Positions 21,349-31,900 of a stretch of 64,000 nt of DNA are shown one piece after another. The notes beneath the pieces were generated by a model. The model saw nothing but the letters and a program-made list of their open reading frames with translations, was not told the origin of the DNA and ran no database searches. Location of the stretch: the NCBI RefSeq assembly GCF_963678635.1, contig NC_087071.1:42050153-42114152 (forward strand), read 5' to 3'. The stretch comes from Symsagittifera roscoffensis (taxonomy: Eukaryota > Xenacoelomorpha > Acoela > Convolutidae). Position 1 is the first letter of the stretch. Each line of letters starts with the position of its first letter. A program made the position numbers and the translations under genes.

Positions 21349-23153
21349 GCCGACAACTTGGATCCCTACACCGCTCAAATTCCCATCCAACCAACCTCAA
21401 CACTCCAATTACAATAATTCCTTTTTTTGCTTTCCCGCCACCCGATTTCCCAACCAATAATATATCATCAGGCATGAATTCAGACACTAATTCACATATC
21501 TCAGTTTTATACTCCATTTCACAACTCAATAACCCAAATATTGAAACCCCTGATGAATTTGCAGACTCTGAACCATCTCCATCCAATAATTTTCAAACCA
21601 ACTCCTCAGTTTTTTCAAAACCCCCTTTTCAACCAATCCCACCAAATAACCCACTCCCATCAATTTCTACACCCTCTTATGCTTCACAAGTCACCCCAAC
21701 CTATTCTTCATTTCATTCAGACCGATCATCCAATTCTCCAGACACTCCCCAAATCTCCCAAGAACTAGATAATTTTATCACCCTACAACAACAACCCTTC
21801 CACCATGACACCCCCACTATAAATCAGATTTCATCCACAATAGAATCATCAAACCCACCTACCCCTACACCCTCTTCAGCTTATACCGCATCATTAGCAC
21901 CATCATCCACATCCACCGAATCATCAACTAGCACTAATAGAGCTTATCGCACTTTCAAAAGAAAATTCCCAAACCATCCATTTCCAACAAAACCAGGAAC
22001 AGCCCGTGAATATATTAATCATCCAAATCACACTAACACGAAAGGTTTTTTAGCAATCACCTTACCTTCATTTCCACAGTATACTTTAAACACCCCTAAC
22101 GACACTAACGACACACGTAGTTTTGTAGATGAACAAGTTTTAATGCCTACACTTCATTGGACATCATATTATCATTTTACTAACCCCCTTTGCCTACCTT
22201 TATCTAATACTCACATCGATATAGAAAGAAATAAAGATATGCTATATCGACTCACCACACCACTAACACATAGACAATTTACTTATATAGGATATAAAAA
22301 GTCACTAAAAACATACACTGCACCCCGAGCTAACGAATATACGCTAGAATATTACGATCACAACATCATCCGAGCTAACCAAGACCAATTTTTAGATGAT
22401 GATCGTTTCGCTAACCCACAAATCACAGAAAAATTTTTCATCAAAACACCATATGTATTTACACTCAATATATTTGATCGCAAATTCGACCACGTCATTT
22501 CTGAAGCACTAACCGACATGCAAGCTTACGAAAGTTTTAAAGAAAGATTTCAATTATTTTCACTAACCTTCAATTTCCTTGCACCACAAGAACGCGATTT
22601 GCACTGCTCACACGACATTATGTTACGCACTAAACAAACCCACACATATACATATTTTCGCTTCATACAAAATCATTTTGATCTGCACACTCCATCAAGA
22701 CAACCACACCACCGTTTTCAATTTATTAACTCCAAATACACTTCACCATTTTTTCTTAACTTCACATATTGCATCAAAGATACTAACCTTCACGGTATTC
22801 TTCGCAATTATGATCCCATAACCCAAATGTATATTTTTTGTCCCATCACGAAGACCTTCAACGCAGAAGAATCCAGACCCTTCCTTATCCCTCATGAATT
22901 TATTCAACCTATAGAAATCCCGATATTAGAATTCATCCACAACACTAAATACAATCACAAATTATATAATCTCATCCAAAACACACCTTATGAGTTTGCA
23001 GTTGGCACTGAAGAACTAAAAACTATTAAAGCACTTCAATTGCTTTGGCCACTGCTTCAAACTAAAAACATCATTCGCATACTAGCAAAATTTCTAACAA
23101 ATTCCGACATAATACACGACATCTTCCCCCACGGTTTTTTCCCCGACGACTAA
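21345..23153 (+). CDS. 602-codon 3' ORF, unknown (giant element)
   Basis: An uninterrupted ORF whose ATG overlaps the stop of the envelope region in an ATGA, the arrangement used for coupled termination-reinitiation. Residues 1-195 are Ser/Pro/Thr/Asn-rich and disordered. About 215-600 look globular and rich in aromatic residues and His (PTLHWTSYYHFTNPLCLPLS; FKERFQLFSLTFNFLAPQER; ALQLLWPLLQTKNIIRILAK). There is no signal peptide, membrane helix or catalytic motif that I can see. It ends FPHGFFPDD just before a perfect splice-donor-like CAG|GTAAGT. I know no Ty3/gypsy protein like it. Confidence 0.55.
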   Translation: MSRQLGSLHRSNSHPTNLNTPITIIPFFAFPPPDFPTNNISSGMNSDTNSHISVLYSISQLNNPNIETPDEFADSEPSPSNNFQTNSSVFSKPPFQPIPPNNPLPSISTPSYASQVTPTYSSFHSDRSSNSPDTPQISQELDNFITLQQQPFHHDTPTINQISSTIESSNPPTPTPSSAYTASLAPSSTSTESSTSTNRAYRTFKRKFPNHPFPTKPGTAREYINHPNHTNTKGFLAITLPSFPQYTLNTPNDTNDTRSFVDEQVLMPTLHWTSYYHFTNPLCLPLSNTHIDIERNKDMLYRLTTPLTHRQFTYIGYKKSLKTYTAPRANEYTLEYYDHNIIRANQDQFLDDDRFANPQITEKFFIKTPYVFTLNIFDRKFDHVISEALTDMQAYESFKERFQLFSLTFNFLAPQERDLHCSHDIMLRTKQTHTYTYFRFIQNHFDLHTPSRQPHHRFQFINSKYTSPFFLNFTYCIKDTNLHGILRNYDPITQMYIFCPITKTFNAEESRPFLIPHEFIQPIEIPILEFIHNTKYNHKLYNLIQNTPYEFAVGTEELKTIKALQLLWPLLQTKNIIRILAKFLTNSDIIHDIFPHGFFPDD

Positions 23154-24728
23154 CAGGTAAGTATAATTTATACATATTCTTCACTAATAAATTTGAAATA
23201 AATACTAACCATTCTTTATCCATGTCTTATTTAGATTTTTAGTCTTCATCCCACGATCACCTGCAAATTACAAAAAAGAAAAATAAAAAATAAAAAACTT
23301 CTTCAAATTCTTCAAAACTCTATTAATATTTTGCACTAGATAAATTCAATAAAAATCATACCAATGTAGTAATTTAATTTATAAATTATTTCCCCAAAAG
23401 CAGTAATTCTAATAATGATGAAAATTTGTAACTTAATTTTTCCCAAAAAACTAGCAGTAAAATTGAAATTCTATGTAGTAAATTGATAAAACGAAAATGC
23501 AGTACTAACCTTTTGATATTTCCATTCACTCGCACAAAAATTCTATCCAAACTTGCACAGCTCGCCCACGAAGAATTGTTTAAATAATGAATTTCAGTTT
23601 CAAGCTTTCACACTCAACAACTCTAACACACGATAACACGTTTCAAACTTTCCTTTAACCCGGTTGGAAAGGAATTATATACTAAACAAAATTAACCAAT
23701 GCAGCTTACTAAACACCACAAATCATAGAATAACAGCATGACTAAGGAAAGGAAACCAACGGTACCCAAACCGGATTAACCCAGTTTAAAACTGGATAAT
23801 TTATTCTTTTGAAGACTATTATAAAGTCTGAGAAAGAAATCATAAAACACAAAAAAGTCGAAAGACAAACCCATACCAAAAACAATTTGATTTTTGAAAA
23901 AAGGACACAACCAACGAAACATAAGAAAAACCACAATAAACCCAACATAAAACGTTATCACATAACAGGACCTCTCACAGAAACCGCACGAAATCATACT
24001 CCCACTCCTGGCCTAACCCACCAGAGAGGACGTCCTGAGCATGCTCTATAGCCGGCCTAACCCACCGCGCTACATCCACGCTTTGTGACCACACTTCTAT
24101 TTTTAAAAAAAAGAGGTACTCAAGGGTGAGTAACTCTTCAAAATAACCGAACTAAAACAAAAAGCTTTTGTGAAAACAACTAACCAAAATCATAATTAAA
24201 ACACCGAACTAATAAAAATTTTATAAAATGTAAATTATACCTTGCAGTATATAGATCAGCATACAACACCAAAGACGAACATCCAAAGACAAAATGACCC
24301 CACTACACTCGAAAAAGAATGGCCAACCACAATCAATATGCCGTCCACAATCACAACTCAAAGGATTTAGAGTACGACTTGACTTCGCAGAAAAGGACTT
24401 CATTGAACTAGACCAATGACCAATTCGATGTTCAAGTATACGTACAGATCCGAGTAACCAGGCATCCCCTCCACGCACAATCTCCACGCCATTCCCAGAC
24501 TAGGTTGAACACAAAATAAGTTCTCTACATGAAACAGAAAAACCTGTCATTGCAAACCATTCTGAAATCAGAGTTTGTTGAGAAAACCCAGTCGTTGTCA
24601 TAAGAAGACACAACGATTGATCCTGGAACTTCTCTAACAGGAGAACCCAGAAGAAATATGATGTTCGCCAAATACCAACGTCCATCATCCATCCTTTGAA
24701 TTGCAGAAAAACTATTCTAAAAAACTCT
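23154..24728 (+). other. Long 3' non-coding region of the giant element
   Basis: About 1.6 kb between the last ORF and the candidate 3' LTR start. CAGGTAAGT at 23154-23162 looks like a strong splice donor. A short Lys-rich ORF at 23809-24051 has no protein features. Near 24010-24085 the minus strand has a tRNA-like TAGCGCGGTGGGTTAGGCC, a possible SINE remnant. No clear polypurine tract was found. Confidence 0.4.
24010..24085 (-). repeat. tRNA-like / SINE candidate
   Basis: Read on the minus strand, TAGCGCGGTGGGTTAG fits a pol III box A, and GGTGGGTTAGG recurs about 40 bases on. A convincing box B is lacking, so this could be a tRNA-derived fragment captured by the element or chance. Confidence 0.25.
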
Positions 24729-24903
24729 GTAAAACCCGGATGGGTGGAACCTGATCTAAACTACATTTTATGATTGGATAAATTAGATATTTTACCACTG
24801 TAAAGTATTTAATATTAACCAATCATGATCCATCTAACTAACAACCCACTTATTTGTAAGTGCTGAAATTACTTGTAATTTCAGCACCAGAGAGATTTGA
24901 ATT

Positions 24904-25154
24904 TAACTTAGAAATTAGTTGACTCTCCAAGAGAACTTCAGCAGCCGCAATAAACCAGTATACCCTAGATCTATTGAGCCTAGCAGAGACTAGTTAAACA
25001 ACCTGAGACTAGATAGTATAAGAGTAAGATTAGGATCGGTATTAGACTAAGAAGTTGCACGAATCTATCCGGCCGAAAATAAGATAGCGTGACGAGCAGA
25101 CGGTGTACCCTATCCGAAATTACTCTATGAGTTAAGACCATCGGTTATAACTCA
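24904..25154 (+). repeat. 3' LTR (verified part) of the giant element
   Basis: 251 bp matching 6398-6649 at about 99%. The true left end is probably near 24729 (TGTAAAACCCGG), which cannot be compared because the 5' copy is hidden by the gap. Minisatellite resumes at 25155. Confidence 0.9.
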
Positions 25155-25497
25155 GTTCCTATACCTGGCATCTCTTTGATACGACGCATTGATATACTCG
25201 CACATCCCTGAATCAACGCAACCACTTATCTGGCACCCTCTTGAAACGACACATTAACTTACTGACAGCTCCTAGAAAAAATGCTTTCACTTACTTGGCA
25301 CCGCCTAGAAAAGACAAGTTAACATTTCTCCTGGGACCTCCTTGAAGCGAACTAGTTCGCTTACCTGGCACCTCCTTGAAAAGACGCGTTCACTTACCTG
25401 GCTTCTTCTTGAAACGACACGTTCACTTTCCAAGCAAATCCTTGAAATGACGCAATCATTTACGTGGCACCTCATTGAAATGACGCTTTCAAATCTG
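25155..25497. repeat. ~30-bp minisatellite array (right part)
   Basis: Continuation of the array seen at 5728-6197: repeats of CTTGAAACGACGC plus TTCACTTACCTGGCAC with heavy divergence. It marks the right side of the giant-element insertion. Confidence 0.85.
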
Positions 25498-25836
25498 ATG
25501 GTGAAATTTTTTTTTATATTAAAGGATAACAGAAGACACGCGCCGATGTCAGTTGAAATTTTCCGAGTAGTTTTTTTCTGAAATATTGTTTGAATTCATT
25601 TTATAAACCGAAAATTTTTTTCCTTAATTATCCCCCTTCTAAGTTAACTAGCAACAAGAAGCCCCAACCCTCCCACCTCCCCCTGGCTCCACCTATAAAG
25701 AACTAACTCAATGGTTCATGATATGTGAATTTGGTACCTAGTAGCTAATACCCCCATTTTTTGCAATAATGAGAGAGTTAAAGAGATCTCTCCTCGCTTT
25801 TGACTCGAACTTAGTTTACACTTGTTTCTGCTAAAG

Positions 25837-25930
25837 ATGAAGTGCGCATAGAAACCCAGTTGTTCACTCCGGATCCACCATATTGGGCGCACTACAGGTC
25901 GGAGCAGATTTATCACCACTTGCGTTACCC
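25837..25930 (+). CDS. Lectin-like gene, exon 1 of those seen
   Basis: Begins after a weak acceptor (TTTCTGCTAAAG) and ends at a strong donor CCC|GTAAGT. The frame encodes EVRIETQLFTPDPPYWAHYR followed by SEQIYHHLRY. It starts with two bases of a split codon and ends with two, which fits the next exon. An earlier exon should exist, but none is identified. Confidence 0.5.
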
Positions 25931-28900
25931 GTAAGTATGTTTTAGTCATTTTGGAAAACTGTTATTCAATAGTTTTTCTATGTATTTGCTAATAAATATT
26001 TCCACGTGAAAAAAAAATAAGGCTTACTCTGATCTGAGAGGTGTAATGAAAATTTCAAACGTCTCCTATTTTTTTTCTAAACAAAATCAACTAATTCATA
26101 AGGGTTCGAGATGATTTTAAACAATTATATCACACAAAAATCTTTTTTTTTGTCAAAAATATTTGATCGAGTTTCCAAAAGAAAACCTGAAAAAATTTTC
26201 GATGTCGACAAAATTCTCATAAAATTGAAAACAATGCGTTATTAAAGCCCTTAATAGAAAATTTTTACAGCTACATTTCAGAGTTCCTTCTCACACTTGA
26301 AGAAAAAATAGAATGAAATATCAATTTTATGAAACTTTTTAGTGCGCTAATAATTCTGTAGTTTTATACAGCAACTAGGTATCCGGTTGTTTTTTCAAAT
26401 TTTTAGTTTTTATTTGTTCCAAAATGTTTCTTGATCGTGTGTCTCTGTTTTTTTTGAATTTTTGCTACACTTATTTTTTAACATTCAGCGTGTTTAACGG
26501 TTTTGTTTTGTTGTATCTGAAGAATTTTTGTTTTTTGTTTGCTTCCTTTCTTGACTGCATTAACTGGGTGTTTTTTTATTTATTGTAACTTTTTTTTAAA
26601 TTCTTTGATTTTGCAATTTTTTTGCAATGTTTAGCATATGTATTTATTTTTTTGCTCCTTATGGTTTCGAATAATCAAAAGAGGAAAAGAAATTTGTATT
26701 TGGGTGCTTTTTTCCCCTCGTTTTTTAAACAAGTTCAGGTACCACAAATAATCATTATAATAGCTCGAGTGATATACCATAATAGTGCCCTTTACGTGTG
26801 AGTCGAGTGACATTTAAGAAAATCACATTTTTTGCCACAGTGTCAAGATCAAGCAGCTCTAAGGCTAACTTTGAGTGGCTAAACGTTTTATGTATAAAAA
26901 ATAAATGATCATTTAGTCAAAAATAACTAGAGTTAAATACCGGAAACATTTTTGGAAGCCTCTTTGGGAAAAAAAATTGGATTTATTTTTTTTTCGTTTT
27001 TTGACAGCTATGGTCAATTAAGCTCTTGTTTGTTTGTTTGCTTGCTTGCTTGTTTGTTTGTTTGTTTGTGTGTTTGTTTGTTTAATTGCTTCTTTGTTTG
27101 TTTGTTTTTTTTGTTTGTTTTTTTGATTGTTTGTTTGTTTGCTTCATTGTTTTTTTTATTGTTTGTCTGTTGTTGTTTTTCTATTAATCAACATAATAAA
27201 AAATGCTCTCGGATGTCTTATACTTTTTTCGGTTCTATTTTTTTTCTCTGCTTTTATGATTTTTCTTAGTCTGCTGACAAATCAAATTGTAAGCAATTTT
27301 TTCGTTGTCAAGCATTTTTCATGGCGCCACTTCATTTGATTTTTTGTTTCATTTTTTCCAGGGGCCAATCTGTTTGGCGTCAGATTAATGGAGACGAGTT
27401 TAAATCGGAACTTGCTCTAATACGATTCCGATATCGCTTTCATGAAAGCAGAGTTCTCCAAATTTGTGATGATTCGAACATTCAATCAAGAAGTGCTGAT
27501 GGAATTTTGAGTGTTCATGCGAAAGATTGTCCTGGTATAGGAGACCCTTTCATTTTTGCTGACCCTTGGAAAAACCCAGTTTGCGTAAGCAAAAAATAAT
27601 CCGGTTCATTTCTCTCATTATCAAATAACCCATAAAATGCAGCAGCTTCTATGTTGGTTTAATGCAATCCTGGGATGACTAAAAGTCGCTATTTTAGATT
27701 TTTTTAGAAGAATTTTACAACTTCTTACAAAATTAGGCTCAAATAAGATTCGTCGAAATTTAAATTTTTTTTGCCTTCTTTAAATTTTTTAACGTATAAT
27801 TAGAAAACTTATTGAAAAAAATAATTTTTAGTTGGGGAATTTTGTTATCGAAATGCATATATCATTACCACTATCTAATAAATTGTACATGCATATATTT
27901 AAAAATATTTTTTATTTGTTATTACGGTATAGAGTTACATTCTAAGTGTTTATGGAATTTTTTGAGTTTTGGAAAAACCTTGCTATTAAATAATTTTTCT
28001 TTTAAAAAAGTTCTAAGATAGTGAAAGTTGCCTACAGATCTTTTAAAAAAAACAAAGATAATGGAAATTCTTTTGTAGGATGGTCAACCCGGATATACTC
28101 ATGATGAATTTGGATAATTTGTTCAGTAATGTGTGTGAAATAAGATATTCAGATGGGAAGAAAAAGAACTGAAAAAATGTTGACATCCTTCTCTTTAACG
28201 ATTAGAACAAGGAAAATCATTAGTGGGTCCTTATGTCATTATTCACGTACTATGTTTTCTCACACACCCAAATATTTGTACGACAAGCACTTTAACTGAG
28301 ACTCAAGGACTTTGTGATATAATGAGAACTAGCATTAATTGTTTTTCTGAGAACAAATTCTTCTCTGAGTGCAAAAAAAGTTTTGTCTTAAAGGCTCTTG
28401 GAAAGTAACAATTAGACCTTATGCCAATTAATTTTTGCTGACAAGAAAAACAAAAAAATGTATTTTGGAACACCAACATTGCGTTCATGGTAATTTTGTT
28501 TTCAGATCATCGTAGAAATGCTATCAGATTGAGAATCTGCATTTTCTCCCTAGCGTTTTTAGATTATGCAAGTCTTGCATTGTAAGAGGAGTGCAAATGT
28601 TGCAAGATTTGCATTCAACATGCAGAATGAAAATTTGGCAAAAACCTTGCAAGAATCTGGCAAGGGTTGCATTTTCGATTTGGAAGGCAAGTCATGTAAG
28701 AAAATTGCAAGATTTTTCTTCTGAATTGAAATGGCAATTCTTGCCAGTTGTATTCCATTAACCACGTTGAAATTTGATTGATAATTCATAATTTATGCAT
28801 TTCAGAAACTTTTGGAAAGTTATACATTTCGGAAAATGTACAGTGGAGTTTGTATGCATTTCGTGTGTTGCAAATTTAGCGCAAATTTTTGCTATTAACC

Positions 28901-31900
28901 ATTATTCTGAGGGCTAGATAGCAGTAAAATACACTTTACTGCTAACTAGCCCTCAGAATAATGGTTAATGGCAAAAAATTAAGCTAAACTTGCAATATCC
29001 GAAATGCATACAAAATCCACTGTACATAAATTTCCGAAATGTATAATTTTCCAAAAGTTTCTGAAATGCATAAATTATGCTTTGTCAGTCCAATTTCAAC
29101 GTGGTTAATGGAATACAACTGAAAAGAATTGCCATCACATCAAAAAAATCTCGCTAAATTCTGCATTAAGAATGCATTACTTTGCCCCTAAGGGAAAGAA
29201 ACCATCAGAAAATTGCGCAAATTTATGCAATCTAATGTTTTTAAAGGTATATATATATATATATTTTTAAAAAATATTCGAAGTAGTTTTACTGGACTTG
29301 TAGTTTGAAAATTAATGTGGTAAGTAATCACATATATGTGATTACTTACCCCATTAACTTTCAAACTACAATTCCAGTAAAATTCTTTCGAATATTTTTT
29401 AAAAAAATATATACATACTTTAAAAACATTGGATTGCATAAATTTGTGCAATTTTTTGATGGTTTTTTCCCTTAGGGGCAAAGTAATGCATTCTAAAAGC
29501 AGAATTTAGTGAGAATTTGTTGATTATCTGCAAGAGATTAGCAGAAACTCTAGAAAAAGCAGTCAACGTAGCAAAAGCAGCAAGAAAAAATAAACAAAAT
29601 TTTATAGCAGAATGCGAAATCTTGCTTGTTTCTAGAAAATGGAAATCGAATCTTGCGAAAATCTTACAAATCAAAAGGAAATCCTGCAAAAATTTATGAA
29701 AATGTAAGAACAGCTTTTTTGCAAGGTTTCTTTTAATATATTTTGCTAGATGTGTGTTCCTATAACACTGGGGTATGCTTCGATAAGCTGAATAGCGTGT
29801 CATAAATCCTCTGAGAACTGCAGTAACCACAATTCTTCCCTTTGACAGAGACCATTGAATAACCTCTGAGATTAAATTTTCCATTTGGAAAGTTGTATGA
29901 TAGGCGTAGATTTCTGTTTTAAAAAGACTTCAGATATCCTCCGTTTTTAGTAAATCAATTTTATAGTCGTTTTTCAGCTATAGAACAGCTCTTTGACTGT
30001 CACAATTTTGATTTCTTTTGCATAGAAAAATACTTATGATAAACTGTCTTTTGTTGAAAACTTCATGAGAAGCATTTCTTCCACAAAACTTTTCATAATT
30101 GATTTAAAAATTATTTATTTTGCAAGAAAAAAGTCAAATAACTAATTCAGGCACAGTCTTATTTGAATAAAAATTCACAATTGTAGTTTTTCTGACTCAT
30201 CAGAATTTGTTTTTTTTGTTGTTTTCAGTTGATGCTTAAATCAGAATCTGCTAAAAAAACGGGTCCTTTTTTCAGGTCCTTGATTTTTTTGAACTAGATG
30301 ATTTACAGCCATAGTACAAACATTTATCTCGCTTGAAATATCTGAAAGTATATAGTATTCTGCAACGAAATTGCCATTTAGTCTATTTAAATTCTCATTT
30401 ACATAAACTTTCTTGATTGTTGTGTTCAAAGTGAAACACAAAATCAACAAAACTGCTCGTATCAGGGCGAAGCCTTGAATGTTCCGACTGTCTTTTAAGG
30501 TTTTATGGAGCAGTAATAACATTAAGAAAATAAATGAAATAAAATAAAATGAAACTTTTTTTTTCTAAAATCTGAAAAATTTTTTTGAAAATCATCCCCC
30601 CACACGCCATATATAGTACAAAAGGATAGATTTCGCTTTTTGTAACAAATCAATTGTGGCAATTAAGCTTCTTTCAACCAATTTGGAACGATTTTAAGAC
30701 GGATTAACTCTCCGCTTGCGCGTTAATAGCGCGAAATATATCGCGCGTTAATTGTCCCAAATTGGCCAAAATTGCAATCTTTGAACTCCCATAACTTTAT
30801 GAAAAATAATCACAGGTGAAATATCTTTTCAAATTTGAGCTCAGGACAACAATAACTTTCGAACGATATAAAAAAAATTCCGTCAAAAATGGTTAGTTAA
30901 AAAGTCGAAATTTGTCTGAAGAAAAAAAAAACCCACCCCGAGCACAAATATTCCGTTACTTTCGTATCGAAAGTTGGAACAATAACGCGAAATTTACAAA
31001 AATTGTCAGTGGAATGGGAATAATACTTAAAATCAGTTACTTAAGAAATCGGTTGTCATACAATTATATTGCAATTGTAGTAAATTCAAGCGATGCTGTA
31101 TTCATACGATTTCTTTTTACTATAGAGTGGTATTCATGGAATTGCGTGATAAAAACTTTTTCATTAATGAAAACGGTATGACAAACTAATTAAGCCAACC
31201 CGGGTCAGAAAAATAATAATAAGGAGATAGCCATATGCATAGTTCAAAAAACTTAATTAGCGGAAACCTCAGGAAAAGTAGTTTTTTGGGTTGGTCCTTT
31301 TGAAAAAAAAAACTTGCGAAGATTTGAAAGATTCTAGCAAGATTTGCATTTCCATAACCACATGGAAAATTGGATAATAATTTATGGTTTATGCATTTCG
31401 AGTCGGAACTTCTAACACCCATTGCAAGGTATCTGTTGGAAAACAGACCTTTTAAAACACACTGAATCTACTGAAACTAGCAAAAAAATATGCTTAATTC
31501 TTGCGAAAAGAATGCAATTTTTGCAACAACCCCAAAAATTTATGCAAATCTTGCAAAATAATTAGCACGTTTTGAAATCCGAGAAAACTGGTTAGCCCAC
31601 TAATGATTGGTCAGTTTTATTGTGGTATGACATGATTATTCGATTACTGGTTTTCCAAAAAAATAATAATAAAATTGCAAGAACACCGTCTTGCCTTTTT
31701 ATTAAGAAAATATTTCAAAGTTTTTCGAACTTTGTTACAAGAATTCAATCAATCGAGACTTTTTATATTGGACCCGTTTAAACAAAATCGTTTCCTCAGG
31801 AAATAGTTTTTTTAGAGAAATCATTTCGTTTTCATAGTAGACTTTGAAGTCGTTCAATCAGTGACTTCAGTGAAATAGTGAAACAGCAAATTCTAAGTTT

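Larger units (their letters stand above)
6398..25154 (+). mobile_element. Giant Ty3/gypsy LTR element with env and extra ORFs (fossil)
   Basis: An ~18.8-kb retrovirus-like element, plus strand. Visible LTR sequence at 6398-6649 matches 24904-25154 at about 99% (three differences), and a TGG-starting primer-binding site follows the 5' LTR. Parts in order: leader with hairpins, 104-codon ORF, 549-codon ORF, gag with a CCHC knuckle, protease, reverse transcriptase/RNase H, integrase, two small membrane ORFs, a Pro/Ser/Thr-rich region, envelope, a 602-codon ORF and a long 3' non-coding tail. The RT has the YLDD form and Ty3/gypsy layout. It is broken, with roughly six to nine apparent interruptions, some of which may be natural gene boundaries. 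LTR identity implies a young insertion, into the minisatellite array. Typical Ty3/gypsy elements are 5-9 kb, so this one is about twice the usual size. Confidence 0.9.

Noticed and set aside
21541-22821. Alternative-frame ORFs inside the 602-codon ORF
   Set aside because: His/Leu/Pro-rich shadows of the main frame with no features of their own.
28206-28404. An open frame with GT/AG-like edges and several Cys (HPNICTTSTL, INCFSENKFFSECKK)
   Set aside because: It begins and ends with two split bases, which does not fit between exon 2 and exon 3 without further unseen exons, and the acceptor is weak. It may be an alternative or unplaced exon, so it is not part of the model.
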